Positions 19,388 to 27,509 of a stretch of DNA of 64,000 nt are shown in pieces. Source of the stretch: Algoriphagus sanaruensis (GTDB taxonomy: Bacteria > Bacteroidota > Bacteroidia > Cytophagales > Cyclobacteriaceae). The stretch spans positions 3,042,501 through 3,106,500 of the forward strand of contig NZ_CP012836.1 of the NCBI RefSeq assembly GCF_001593605.1, read 5' to 3'. Every line of letters starts with the position of its first letter. Position 1 is the first letter of the stretch. The notes beneath the pieces are model-generated. The model did no database searches, was not told the DNA's origin, and saw nothing but the letters and a program-made list of their open reading frames with translations. The position numbers and the translations under genes were made by a program.

Positions 19388-19431
19388 AGTATATTTTATA
19401 AATCGATTTGGGTTATTGTAAAATAATTGGG

Positions 19432-19461
19432 CAAAGATAGAATTAATAGTCTTCCTGCCAA
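19432..19461 (-). promoter_or_regulatory. Bacteroidota-type promoter of hppA
   Basis: On the minus strand TTG (19461-19459) is followed after exactly 19 bases by TATCTTTG (19439-19432), a perfect match to the Bacteroidota sigma consensus TTG-N19-TAnnTTTG. It lies 44 bases upstream of the chosen hppA ATG and so supports that start. Confidence 0.78.
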
Positions 19462-19657
19462 TTCCATTTGTGAAGAACCTCAAATTCATCGATTGTCGAT
19501 TTCTAGGATCACCAAATAAAATGATGAAAATGGGAATTGGAGGATAATTCTGTCTAGGACACGATCTGTTTTTGTAGGCAAATTTTTAAAAGAAAAAAGT
19601 CAATGTGATACTTTCGTGAACATTTACTTTTAGTTTTCTTGACTCATTGGACTTAGT

Positions 19658-20356
19658 ATGAAAAAAATCCTTGTTGTCGAAGACGATCCCAATATCAATC
19701 AACTTTTGCTCCTTCATCTCCAAGATTTGGATTATCAAGTGGAAGTTTGTGATAATGGCAGGCGTGGATTCGAAAAAGCCCGATCCGAAGAACTTGATTT
19801 ATTGGTTTTAGATGTGATGCTTCCCGATATGGATGGAATCAGCATTTGTCAAAAGCTAAGGGCTTTGGAAGTCTTTACGCCTATTCTAATGCTTACTGCT
19901 AGGTCGGAGGAAATTGATAAGATCATGGGACTGGAATCTGGTGCAGACGACTATTTGACCAAACCATTTAAAATTCGCGAATTCTTAGCGAGGGTAAAAG
20001 CAATTTTGAGAAGACAGGAATTGATGCAATTGGCTTCTTCAAAAGAGAAGTCAATGCTCAGGTTTGGGCAGCTTGAAATTGATCTGGAAAAAAGAAAGGT
20101 GCTTTTTGAAAACAAGCGGGTTGAATTGACCCCAAAAGAATTTGATTTACTCTACTTGATGGCTAAAAATCCAGGAAGGAGCTATTCCCGAGGAGAATTA
20201 CTGGAATTAATCTGGGGATATGATTTCAGCGGGTATGAACACACCGTAAATGCCCATATCAATCGGCTGAGAGCCAAGATCGAAGCCGATGCAAATAATC
20301 CTTCCTATATCCTAACCACTTGGGGAGTGGGATATCGATTTAACGACGAACTCTAA
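19658..20356 (+). CDS. OmpR-family response regulator
   Basis: Two-component DNA-binding regulator. Receiver domain at residues 1-120: acidic pair D9/D10, phospho-acceptor D52 in LDVMLPDMDG, T80 in LMLTAR and K102 in TKPF. Winged-helix output domain at about 130-232: LTPKEFDLLYLMAKNPGRSYSRGELLELIWGYD, then HINRLRAKIE and WGVGYRF. The gene is followed 10 bases later by its histidine kinase. Confidence 0.95.
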   Translation: MKKILVVEDDPNINQLLLLHLQDLDYQVEVCDNGRRGFEKARSEELDLLVLDVMLPDMDGISICQKLRALEVFTPILMLTARSEEIDKIMGLESGADDYLTKPFKIREFLARVKAILRRQELMQLASSKEKSMLRFGQLEIDLEKRKVLFENKRVELTPKEFDLLYLMAKNPGRSYSRGELLELIWGYDFSGYEHTVNAHINRLRAKIEADANNPSYILTTWGVGYRFNDEL

Positions 20357-20366
20357 AGCTCCTACC

Positions 20367-21815
20367 ATGAAAAGTTTATATTGGAGAATATCGCTTTCCT
20401 TCATTTTGGTCTTGTTGTTAGTAGGGACCTCCTACGTTTACATCACCACCAAAAATGCCCAGGAGTACTATCAGGAAACCACCCAAAAACTCAATTCTGA
20501 CGTGGCCACATACTTGATAAAGGAAGTCAATCCTTTCAAAGACGGCCAGGTAAATGAAGAAGCGCTTGGGGTCATCATGCATTCCATGATGGCTGTGAAT
20601 CCAGGGATCGAAGTTTACCTTTTGAATCCTAAAGGTGAAATCCTTTCCTATGTGGTTTTGGATCAGTTGGTAAAATTGAAGTCAGTGGATATTAATCCGG
20701 TTAGGCAATTTATTCAAACTCAAGGGGAGGAGTTTGTTTTGGGTGAGGATCCAAGAAATCCAGCAGGATTTTCCGTTTTTTCGGCGGCACCTGTTTATGA
20801 AAATGATATCCTACTAGGCTATGTGTATATCACTTTGGAAAGTGAAAAATTTGATTCCATCAGTGCTCAGCTTTTGGGTTCTTACTGGATGAGAATTTCC
20901 CTAAATTCTGTCCTAATCACCTTAGTGGTTGGCTTATTGATTGGATTGGTATTGATCGCCTGGTTGACAAGACACTTGAGAAAAGTAGTGGATACCGTGG
21001 AGGAGTTTAAGGAGGGAAATCTTTTGGCTCGGGTTCCTGAATCTTCTTCAGATTCCGATTTAGCCATGTTGGGAAAAACATTTAATTCCTTGGCGGACAC
21101 CTTGGTTAAAAATATCGAAGAGCTGAAAAATGTGGATACTCTTCGCAAGGAATTGATTGCCAATGTTTCCCATGATCTTAGAAATCCTTTGGCTATTATC
21201 AATGGCTATGTCGAAACTCTACAAATAAGGGAGGATAAACTGACTCCTGAGGAAAAGTCGAAGTATTACAAAATCATACTTAACTCCGTAGATAAGCTGA
21301 CCAAACTGGTTGGGGACTTGTTTGATTTGTCAAAGCTTGATTCAGGCCAAATGCCCGTAAAGATGGAAAGATTGAAGATTCAGGAATTGATTTTTGATTC
21401 TAGCCTTAAGTATGAATTACTGGCAGGAACCAAGGAAATCCAGATTAAATCCAGCATTTGTCCTGATCTTCCACCTGTACAGGCAGACTTATATTTGATG
21501 GATCGTGTGATCCAAAATCTATTGGATAACGCGGTGAAATATACTCCCCAAAGTGGAGAGATTGAATTGGAGGCTTGTGCAGCTCCAGGAGGAGTTTTGA
21601 TCCGGGTGAAAAATTCTGGAACAGGTATCCCCAAAGAAGACTTAGATTCGATTTTTGACCGATACTACAAAGTGGATAAAGATTACAAAGGAATTGAAGG
21701 GTCTGGGCTAGGCTTGGCAATCGTCAAAAAAATCTTAGAGATCCATGGGACTCAGATTCAATTAGAGTCTGATTCTGAATCTTATACAGAATTCCAATTT
21801 GTCCTTCCAGCTTAA
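20367..21815 (+). CDS. Sensor histidine kinase partner
   Basis: Membrane kinase for the preceding response regulator. TM1 at about residues 7-25, a periplasmic sensor region at about 26-170, TM2 at about 172-195, then HAMP (TRHLRKVVDTVEEFKEGNL). The HisKA domain has the phosphorylated His in NVSHDLRNPL (near residue 269). The ATPase domain has the N box DNAVKYTP and G2 box GSGLGLAIVKK. The G1 box reads NSGTGIP, with Asn in place of the usual Asp that contacts adenine, a variant known from some working kinases. The signal sensed is not evident. Confidence 0.93.
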   Translation: MKSLYWRISLSFILVLLLVGTSYVYITTKNAQEYYQETTQKLNSDVATYLIKEVNPFKDGQVNEEALGVIMHSMMAVNPGIEVYLLNPKGEILSYVVLDQLVKLKSVDINPVRQFIQTQGEEFVLGEDPRNPAGFSVFSAAPVYENDILLGYVYITLESEKFDSISAQLLGSYWMRISLNSVLITLVVGLLIGLVLIAWLTRHLRKVVDTVEEFKEGNLLARVPESSSDSDLAMLGKTFNSLADTLVKNIEELKNVDTLRKELIANVSHDLRNPLAIINGYVETLQIREDKLTPEEKSKYYKIILNSVDKLTKLVGDLFDLSKLDSGQMPVKMERLKIQELIFDSSLKYELLAGTKEIQIKSSICPDLPPVQADLYLMDRVIQNLLDNAVKYTPQSGEIELEACAAPGGVLIRVKNSGTGIPKEDLDSIFDRYYKVDKDYKGIEGSGLGLAIVKKILEIHGTQIQLESDSESYTEFQFVLPA

Positions 21816-21835
21816 AAAATTGAATTCGAAGACAT

Positions 21836-21865
21836 AAAAAAAGCCGCCTCAAAGCGGCTTTTTTC
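21836..21865. terminator. Bidirectional terminator
   Basis: An A-run, AAGCCGC (21841-21847), a six-base loop, GCGGCTT (21854-21860) and a T-run. It works in both directions between the convergent histidine kinase and DM13 lipoprotein genes. Confidence 0.88.
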
Positions 21866-21881
21866 AGTTTTAGGGTATTTC

Positions 21882-22331
21882 TTAATTCAATGGAGCAAAG
21901 CCAAAAGGTATTGCAGCAGCTCCACACCAGATGATAGCATGTGTAAACTTTGAATCCGGAAGACCAGGCAATGCAAAGAATTGCTCCCCAGGTTTTCCCA
22001 CAATTGAAACCAATTGAAAGGTACTGGACGAATTTAGGTTAAGCGTTTGGGAAGTGGCTAAATACACAGTGACTGTTCCTGTGCTAAACTTAGTCGTGAA
22101 ATTTTCTGATAATCTCAGGAAGTATTTACCGGCATTATCCTTTACGATTGAAACCGTTCCGCGGGTGTTGGTAGAGCTTTGGGCCGTCAAGGTTCCTGAT
22201 TTAATAAGATCCAATTGTCCCATAACCATAGTCTTGTCATCAGGAGCATTAGGATTGCCATCCTCACTTATACAGCTTACCAAAAAGGAAAGTAATAGGG
22301 CTAGACTTGCGAGTTTTAGGTAATTTTTCAT
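21882..22331 (-). CDS. DM13-domain lipoprotein (copy 1)
   Basis: Lipoprotein signal MKNYLKLASLALLLSFLVSC with lipidated Cys20, then a DM13 domain (SGTLTAQSSTNTRGTVSIV, KYFLRLSENF, TGTVTVYLATS, FTHAIIWCGAAAIPFGFAPL). DM13 is predicted to bind a redox cofactor and carries one conserved Cys, here in IIWCG. It is the last gene of a four-gene run that starts with a second DM13 lipoprotein, with 11 bases to the Crp/Fnr gene. The two share the ending (I/L)WCG-x4-PFG-x-A-L, so they are paralogues. Confidence 0.85.
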   Translation of the reverse strand: MKNYLKLASLALLLSFLVSCISEDGNPNAPDDKTMVMGQLDLIKSGTLTAQSSTNTRGTVSIVKDNAGKYFLRLSENFTTKFSTGTVTVYLATSQTLNLNSSSTFQLVSIVGKPGEQFFALPGLPDSKFTHAIIWCGAAAIPFGFAPLN

Positions 22332-22342
22332 ATCTGATCGAG

Positions 22343-22954
22343 TTAAAAGGTTTCTAGATTTCTAAAAAGGATTCGGCCTCTGCTGTAGGTTATTTTGTTT
22401 TGGGATTTTAGTCCGGATAGGACCATGCTTACGGTTTGCCGGCTTGTGTCCGTCAAAATTGCCAAATCCTCATGTGTGACTGGAAGTTTGAGTAGGGTTT
22501 CCCCTCCAAAATTTCTTCCCATTCTTAAGGCAAGATCCTTTAGTGTAAGCTTTATTCTTTGCTCTGCATCCTGGAAAAGAATCCTTTCCAGTCTCGTTCT
22601 GGCCTGCAAGATTTCCAATTGAAGATTTTCAAGAATTCTCAACAATTTCAGATGACTAGGATCCTCAAATGGAATAAGCTCCACCACTGTATTATCTTCC
22701 AAGGCGATTGCTGAGTAGGTATGCTTTTTACCTAGTTCAGTTTCTACTAGTTCACCCATCAGTTCTCCCTGAATTTTGAAAGAAAGGATGGCCCTAGCTC
22801 CCGATTCATGTGAGCGGATAGTCTTTACCAATCCTGATTTGACAAGATAGTAGCCTTTGAATTCTTCATTTTGAAGAAAAACAAACTCATCTTTTTTTAA
22901 GGTTTTCAGGTATGGGAATGAGCGATTCATTCCAATTGGATTTACTTGATTCAT
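22343..22954 (-). CDS. Crp/Fnr family transcriptional regulator
   Basis: 203 residues: a cyclic-nucleotide-binding-like beta roll (about 15-115, EFKGYYLVKSGLVKTIRSHESGARAILSFKIQGELMGELV), a dimer helix (about 115-135), and a winged helix (about 145-203) with recognition helix TDTSRQTVSMVLSGLKSQ. There is no cysteine set for an Fe-S cluster, so it is not a classical Fnr. It overlaps the outer-membrane protein gene by ATGA and lies between DM13 genes, so it probably regulates this unit in response to a small molecule or redox state (inference). Confidence 0.9.
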   Translation of the reverse strand: MNQVNPIGMNRSFPYLKTLKKDEFVFLQNEEFKGYYLVKSGLVKTIRSHESGARAILSFKIQGELMGELVETELGKKHTYSAIALEDNTVVELIPFEDPSHLKLLRILENLQLEILQARTRLERILFQDAEQRIKLTLKDLALRMGRNFGGETLLKLPVTHEDLAILTDTSRQTVSMVLSGLKSQNKITYSRGRILFRNLETF

Positions 22955-23838
22955 GGTTGTTTGGGTTTCCGTTCGTAATAAAATCCCATGGATAAAGTTC
23001 CTGCTGAATAGAGGTTTTTCCTTTCAAAAAAGAAGTCAGCGTAATTACGGTAATTCAAAGACAGGTGGATTCCCTTGAATAGGGGTGCTGAAGCGCCAAA
23101 GCTATAGCTGGTATATTCGGTTCCGTCACCTCGTACGAAGTCTGTCGCAACGGGTACGTCTTGGGTTGAAGTCAAAGCATTGATTCGGCTGTTGATCCAA
23201 ACCAGATCAGCGATTTTATATCCCAATTCAACTCCTAAACCGATTTGATTGGTGAAACTGATATCCTGATAGGAAGTCCTATAGTTGTAGGCGCCGAATA
23301 GATTTCCGTAAAGGGGAGCATTCGGTAAGGAAAAGGAGGTAGCCAATGTAGTCCATACATTAAACTCACCGTCTCCGGAAGGTAAATTAATGGATTCAAA
23401 GTCATTGAGTTTGCTTTGAGCAAAGTTGTTTGCCTTACCAATTGGAAACTCAGGCGCTACAGAAATGGAAAGAGGCAGGTATTTTTTCAAAAGCGCTTGC
23501 TTGAATTCCAGTCTAAGATCTCCCAAGCCACTCACCGTCTCGGTTGAAGAAAATCCATTCCAAACCTGCAGAGGCCAATTCGCGATCACTGTAAGCTTAT
23601 CGGTTAGCCCATATTCTCCATAAAAAACAAGAGAATTCTGAGTGAATTGATTGGTTTTCAATTCTTCCCCACCTAAAGTGAAATAGTCGTCCGAGGAGAA
23701 TCTATTGAAGCTAAGTTGATAGAATCCCTCTTTTTTGGTTTTAGTCCAACCGCTTTGGGCCTGGATTGAGAAAGGGCTAAGTATGGCCAAAAGTCCGAGA
23801 ACAATCCCGGACTTTTGGATAAGTTGAAATTGATTCAT
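22951..23838 (-). CDS. Outer-membrane beta-barrel protein, transporter (MetA/phenol-degradation-like) family
   Basis: Signal peptide ending SPFSIQAQ, then 270 residues of alternating amphipathic strands ending in an aromatic strand (TLSMGFYYERKPKQP). The pattern GLTDKLTVIANWPLQVW, SGLGDLRLEFKQAL and ISVAPEFPIG matches the family of barrel proteins annotated as transporter / MetA-pathway of phenol degradation. It lies 3 bases after the DM13 lipoprotein gene and overlaps the Crp/Fnr gene by 4 bases. The permeated substrate is unknown. Confidence 0.78.
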   Translation of the reverse strand: MNQFQLIQKSGIVLGLLAILSPFSIQAQSGWTKTKKEGFYQLSFNRFSSDDYFTLGGEELKTNQFTQNSLVFYGEYGLTDKLTVIANWPLQVWNGFSSTETVSGLGDLRLEFKQALLKKYLPLSISVAPEFPIGKANNFAQSKLNDFESINLPSGDGEFNVWTTLATSFSLPNAPLYGNLFGAYNYRTSYQDISFTNQIGLGVELGYKIADLVWINSRINALTSTQDVPVATDFVRGDGTEYTSYSFGASAPLFKGIHLSLNYRNYADFFFERKNLYSAGTLSMGFYYERKPKQP

Positions 23839-23841
23839 TAG

Positions 23842-24291
23842 TTATTGAAGTCTGGCATTTCCGAATGGGATTCCTACCGAACCGCACCAAAGAATCACAT
23901 GAGTGTATTTGCTGGTAGATGTTCCAGTTGGAATAGTGAAGAAATTTTCTCCTGCTTTCCTAACTGGGCCCAAGGCTAATAAGTTTGGATTCCCGTTTGC
24001 CGGATCTGGTGTGAAGGTGGCTGAGGTGGAAAGGAAAACAGTTACAGTACCTGTTGCCAAAGCAGTGTTGAAACTTGAGCTGAAGGATAAAAACTCTTTT
24101 CCTTTAGAGTCTACACCTAAATTGGCTGAACCAGTTGAACCAGCTCCGTTTTGATCCACAAAAGATCCCATTCGCTGAATAGAAAGTGGACCTGAAGGAA
24201 CGGTTGGGTCAATTACTACCGGATCGGTATCATCAGAGCAAGAGACTAAGCCTAGAAAGGCAACGTAAAATAATAGGAGTACTTTTTTCAT
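23842..24291 (-). CDS. DM13-domain lipoprotein (copy 2)
   Basis: Lipoprotein signal MKKVLLLFYVAFLGLVSC with lipidated Cys18 and an acidic SDDTDP after it, then a DM13 domain (GSANLGVDSKGKEFLSFSS, GTVTVFLSTS, FTIPTGTS, YTHVILWCGSVGIPFGNARL). It is the first gene of the DM13-OMP-Crp-DM13 run. Probably envelope-anchored and redox-linked by analogy with the domain, but no experiment supports that here. Confidence 0.85.
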   Translation of the reverse strand: MKKVLLLFYVAFLGLVSCSDDTDPVVIDPTVPSGPLSIQRMGSFVDQNGAGSTGSANLGVDSKGKEFLSFSSSFNTALATGTVTVFLSTSATFTPDPANGNPNLLALGPVRKAGENFFTIPTGTSTSKYTHVILWCGSVGIPFGNARLQ

Positions 24292-24400
24292 GATAGTTAA
24301 AGTTTTGGTTGTTAGAATGATTCAAAACTCGGCTTAGACTATCACGAAATGTTCACGAAAAAATAAAGCTTTATTTTAGGGCTAAATAATTCATTTAGGA

Positions 24401-24679
24401 ATGAGTTTGGAGGATTTCAAAAAATTAAATAACCCATATTCCGATTTCTCCCCGGAATTATTGGCTCTTTGGCACGATGATAAAGGGAATTGGAACAAGG
24501 CACATGATCAAGTAGATCATCTTTCCGGAAAAGATGCTGCTCGGGTGCATGCATATCTCCACAGGAAAGAAGGAGACCTTTGGAATGCCGATTATTGGTA
24601 TCGCCAAGCTGGAATAGCTCGACCCAATCAGTCTTTAGAGCAAGAATGGGAATCCTTGGTTCGTTATTTTTTGAAGTAA
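24401..24679 (+). CDS. Conserved small protein with DDKGNW/VHAYLHRKEGD motif
   Basis: 92 residues, soluble. It contains the well-conserved string LWHDDKGNWNKAHDQVDHL, then VHAYLHRKEGD and NADYWYRQAG, seen in a family of small uncharacterised proteins across many bacteria. The several His and Asp residues could bind metal, which is speculation. The helix-rich sequence recalls a single TPR-like hairpin. Followed 30 bases later by a DUF4174 gene. Confidence 0.8.
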   Translation: MSLEDFKKLNNPYSDFSPELLALWHDDKGNWNKAHDQVDHLSGKDAARVHAYLHRKEGDLWNADYWYRQAGIARPNQSLEQEWESLVRYFLK

Positions 24680-24709
24680 ACAGCCCGGTCAAAAAAGAGT
24701 TAATTCTTT

Positions 24710-25093
24710 ATGATTTGGATGCTCTTTTTACTTCTGGTTAGTTTTCAAGAAACCCCTCAAAAACCAAAAGACTTGGTTTGGAAGTATCGGATTTTAATAA
24801 TTCAAGGAAGAAATGAACCTAAACTTTTTGAGGAAACGCTGAAAGCAGAAATCGAAGAACGGAAGCTCGCTTTATTTTGGTTTAGTGAGGGAAAACTCGA
24901 AAAAACAATTTATCCCAAACGCATTGATGAAGCCTCCTTTTTATCACTGATTGAAAAAAAAGAACGATGGATATTGATTGGGTTAGATGGTGGTAAAAAA
25001 GCCGTCGGAGTTGAAGATCCCGATTTTGAAACTTTGAAAAAGATCATCGACTCCATGCCGATGAGAAGGCTGGAGCGGTCAAGAAATGGATGA
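24710..25093 (+). CDS. DUF4174 domain protein, secreted
   Basis: 127 residues. The N-terminus (MIWMLFLLLVSFQ) is hydrophobic and looks like a short signal peptide. The rest is the thioredoxin-like DUF4174 domain: strand RILIIQGRNEPKLFEETL, RKLALFWFSEGK, WILIGLDGGKKAV, and the diagnostic ending IDSMPMRRLE. No CxxC is present, so it is not an oxidoreductase of the classical type. Function unknown. Confidence 0.87.
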   Translation: MIWMLFLLLVSFQETPQKPKDLVWKYRILIIQGRNEPKLFEETLKAEIEERKLALFWFSEGKLEKTIYPKRIDEASFLSLIEKKERWILIGLDGGKKAVGVEDPDFETLKKIIDSMPMRRLERSRNG

Positions 25094-25126
25094 GATCACC
25101 AAATTTTGATCAAAAACCCCCGAAAA

Positions 25127-25144
25127 ATACCTAGCGCTAGGTAT
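25127..25144. promoter_or_regulatory. 18-bp perfect palindrome ATACCTAGCGCTAGGTAT
   Basis: A perfect two-fold symmetric 18-mer flanked by AAAA upstream and TGTTTTT downstream. It can fold as a 7-bp hairpin with a GCGC loop and so could terminate the DUF4174 gene. Its perfect symmetry and its place 50 bases before the next gene also fit an operator for a dimeric regulator. Confidence 0.55.
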
Positions 25145-25193
25145 GTTTTTGCCTTTTTTTGCTTAATATCTTTAAGCCGATTCTATAAAGGCT

Positions 25194-25442
25194 ATGAAAT
25201 TCTTTTATCTATCTTCCAAACCAAACGGAAACGGAATTTTCGAAATTCACGAACGTGAGTGTCCACATATACCTGACGCTATAGACCGGGATTATTTGGG
25301 GCCATTCAACAATTGTCACGAAGCTCTCAATCGCGTCAAACCAACTAATCCTGCAGCATCAGTTTGTAAGCATTGTTGCGATGCGCCCAGCCAACCCATA
25401 TTTTTTTCTAAAAGAGGTCAAAGCGAGGACAAAAATTCCTAA
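25194..25442 (+). CDS. Small cysteine-containing conserved protein
   Basis: 82 residues: MKFFYLSSKPNGNGIFEIHERECPHIPDAIDRDYLG, then FNNCHEALNRV and SVCKHCC. The spacing of Cys and His (C-P-H, N-C-H, C-K-H-C-C) suggests metal binding, and the layout (ECPHIP... CHEAL... VCKHCC) is that of small uncharacterised proteins found in several phyla. It is a stand-alone gene upstream of the tRNA. No function can be assigned. Confidence 0.75.
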   Translation: MKFFYLSSKPNGNGIFEIHERECPHIPDAIDRDYLGPFNNCHEALNRVKPTNPAASVCKHCCDAPSQPIFFSKRGQSEDKNS

Positions 25443-25494
25443 TTGATTGTTAGGGTTTTGCTTATTGGCTGGCCAAAAAAGGAATTTAAAACTG

Positions 25495-25525
25495 TTCTCA
25501 AAACGGAAAGAAAATCATAATTTCG
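25495..25525 (+). promoter_or_regulatory. Putative promoter of tRNA-Pro
   Basis: TTC at 25495-25497, 20 bases, then TAATTTCG at 25518-25525: a one-mismatch fit in each box to TTG-N19-TAnnTTTG. The predicted start of transcription falls a few bases before the tRNA at 25535. Confidence 0.45.
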
Positions 25526-25534
25526 GAACCAATT

Positions 25535-25608
25535 CGGGGTGTGGCGCAGCCCGGTAGCGTACTTGCATGGGGTGCAAGTGGTCGCAGGTTCAAATCCTGT
25601 CACCCCGA
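25535..25608 (+). tRNA. tRNA-Pro (anticodon GGG)
   Basis: A 74-nt cloverleaf. Acceptor stem CGGGGTG (25535-25541) pairs with CACCCCG (25601-25607), discriminator A. The anticodon stem CTTGC/GCAAG encloses the loop ATGGGGT, giving anticodon GGG, which reads CCC/CCU proline codons. T arm GCAGG-TTCAAAT-CCTGT. The CCA end is not encoded. A strong terminator follows at once. Confidence 0.96.
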
Positions 25609-25610
25609 CA

Positions 25611-25653
25611 AAAACCAAAAAACCAACACATAATGCGTTGGTTTTTTGGTTTT
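25611..25653 (+). terminator. Terminator after tRNA-Pro
   Basis: A perfect 17-base inverted repeat starting AAAACCAAAAAACC (25611-25627) and its complement ending GGTTTT (25637-25653), 9-base loop. It ends the tRNA transcript and may also serve the opposite gene at 25703. Confidence 0.88.
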
Positions 25654-25702
25654 AGATCAAGGAGAAATTAATTGTTTATCCTTTCCTTGAACTCTTCCTT
25701 AA

Positions 25703-26296
25703 TTAATTCCGCTTCGGCAACACGCCCGAAAATGTCAGACCAATGGCATTCGCATTATAAGTCCCATTGAGTTCATCGGTGTAGGTCAGGACCGTATAAG
25801 AAAGACCTATTCCTTTATATGCAACTTCAAATACAGGACCTGCTGGACTTGTCAATGAAAAATCATTTCCTAGGCCTCCAGAATTAAATCGAATGGCCTG
25901 ATGACTAACGATCCCAGCCCCTACTCGCCAATGATCCTTAATCACCCAGTTTCCAGTTAAAATCAATGGGATTCGAGTCAATCGAATATGGGCATTATCA
26001 GCGGCAGTAGTCACATATTTAATCCCTACAGTTCCTCGAATCCGGAACTGTTCATGAGCGAATAGACTCAACTCCCCGCCTACTCCCACCGAAATTCCCT
26101 GACCTGCATTTACTCTTTGCGAGTCCCCATTTGTAAACCCAACGGTTGCCACGGCATCACCACCTAGTTCTAAGGCTCCATTCATCAAAAATCGAAGCTT
26201 AGGAATGGATTTTTCCTCTTGTGCTTTTGCGTTTTGAGCGAGTACTAGGAAAAGGGCCAATACTAAAAATTGGGCAGATAAAATTTTCTTGATCAT
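25703..26296 (-). CDS. Outer-membrane beta-barrel protein, unknown function
   Basis: Signal peptide MIKKILSAQFLVLALFLVLAQNAKAQ, then about 170 residues of amphipathic beta strands (RFLMNGALELGGDAVATVGF, GISVGVGGELSLFA, RIRGTVGIKYV, LILTGNWVI, WRVGAGIVSHQ, GIGLSYTVLTYTDEL). It resembles small 8-stranded outer-membrane barrels. It is monocistronic. Role unknown. Confidence 0.72.
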   Translation of the reverse strand: MIKKILSAQFLVLALFLVLAQNAKAQEEKSIPKLRFLMNGALELGGDAVATVGFTNGDSQRVNAGQGISVGVGGELSLFAHEQFRIRGTVGIKYVTTAADNAHIRLTRIPLILTGNWVIKDHWRVGAGIVSHQAIRFNSGGLGNDFSLTSPAGPVFEVAYKGIGLSYTVLTYTDELNGTYNANAIGLTFSGVLPKRN

Positions 26297-26885
26297 AGTT
26301 ATTTAAGCTTTAGAATAGAAAATTAAATAACCAGAAATTCAAAAAAAACAGGTCGAAATGGACAGAATTACGGATTTACTTGCGCGGAATATTATTTGGG
26401 AAAGTTTCAGAAAAAACACCGTTTAACTTCCTATTTAAATACCTAAAAATCAGGAATTAAAATGACTTTAGGTTCTTAGGTTTAAGTTAACCTCGAAGGG
26501 AAACAGGATAAAATTTTGTCTTGAAAAAAGAAATTAAAAGTGAGAGTTTTAAATATATGAATATCCGCAATTCTGCCAGTAGGTGAATTTCGGGTTCCGA
26601 TTGTTGCGGATATTCGTCCACTGACCACGGACGACAGTCAACAGCGAGTGAAATGGATCTTCAAACCCTCATTCATTGGGTTAGTGGTAAAAATGTGGAA
26701 AATCAGATTGAAATAGTTTGATTTTACTCTTTCCTTCAGGTTATAAAAAATAATGAATAGGGATCAAACCTACTTTTTGAGGACTCTTTCCTGGCGTATG
26801 TGGACCGTTTTATTCAGCGGATTAGTGCTTAATCTTCCTAGTTCTTGAGCGACTGAGAAAAATCTTTTAGAACAATTCTAATCGA
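26297..26885. other. Long intergenic region with inverted repeats, no gene
   Basis: 589 bases. It holds a 9-bp inverted repeat GTTATTTAA/TTAAATAAC at about 26300-26325, a perfect 12-bp inverted repeat at 26559-26615 and a short GTCCAC/GTGG-type repetitive stretch at 26613-26651. No convincing open frame is present. Confidence 0.55.
26559..26615. repeat. Perfect inverted repeat GAATATCCGCAA / TTGCGGATATTC
   Basis: The arms lie at 26559-26570 and 26604-26615, separated by 33 bases. There is no T-run, so it is not a typical terminator. It could be a structured RNA element, a regulator binding pair or the footprint of a small mobile repeat. Confidence 0.6.
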
Positions 26886-27326
26886 TCATACCAACTCTTT
26901 TCTAGCATCAGCAATCAATCCAAGAAGTACTTTTTGCTTTTCTTGATTTTCGGTAATCCACTGAACGCAGGGCTCAGGATAATCAAACATTTCAAAATCC
27001 AAATTGATGGATTTCGCCAATTTGAGGAAGATTTTACCCAAAAATCGCTGGTTTAATCCGTCGATTAGGGCTGCTATTTTCTTGTGTTTACTGGATTCAG
27101 ATCTTAGCTTCTTAAGCTTATCCATAAAAGTAAACACCTCCATTCGATAGCCTAATGCAAAACTTCCTCTGAAATCATAAAGAATGGAAAAGCCCTGATT
27201 AAAATCCCGATGTGCATACAATTCATCGACATAGTCAATCATATCCTTGAGTTGCACTGTCCCTTTGAAAAGAACTACAATGACCTCATGATTGGGGAAA
27301 ATTTGAATCCTATATTTCTTTTCCAT
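26886..27326 (-). CDS. Conserved hypothetical protein (SpoIIAA/STAS-like fold suspected)
   Basis: 146 residues, soluble. The pattern of strand KYRIQIFPNHEVIVVLFKG, helix QLKDMIDYVDELYAH, strand GFSILYDFRGSF, helix, strand KIAALIDG and a C-terminal helical segment (WITENQEKQKVLLGLIADARKEL) resembles the SpoIIAA-like/STAS group of small proteins. I see no phosphorylatable Ser in the usual place, so a regulatory role is unproven. It is monocistronic. Confidence 0.68.
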   Translation of the reverse strand: MEKKYRIQIFPNHEVIVVLFKGTVQLKDMIDYVDELYAHRDFNQGFSILYDFRGSFALGYRMEVFTFMDKLKKLRSESSKHKKIAALIDGLNQRFLGKIFLKLAKSINLDFEMFDYPEPCVQWITENQEKQKVLLGLIADARKELV

Positions 27327-27509
27327 AGGAAGAATAAAAAGGTGTTAATCCATGAACGAAAAGTACGTGAAATCAGGTAAATAAATTCTTAATTTCTTCT
27401 TAAGAATACTTCCATAGTAGTCAAATCTCCTTCAAGTGTGGATTTGAGATTAGCGGTCATTATCTGAATTTAAAACCTTAAAAAAGTATCCAAATCAACA
27501 TGTAAAACG

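Noticed and set aside
19388..19489. Longer hppA start at 19489
   Set aside because: The added residues lie over a perfect promoter (19432-19461), and the start MEQALIY at 19387 fits the family length.
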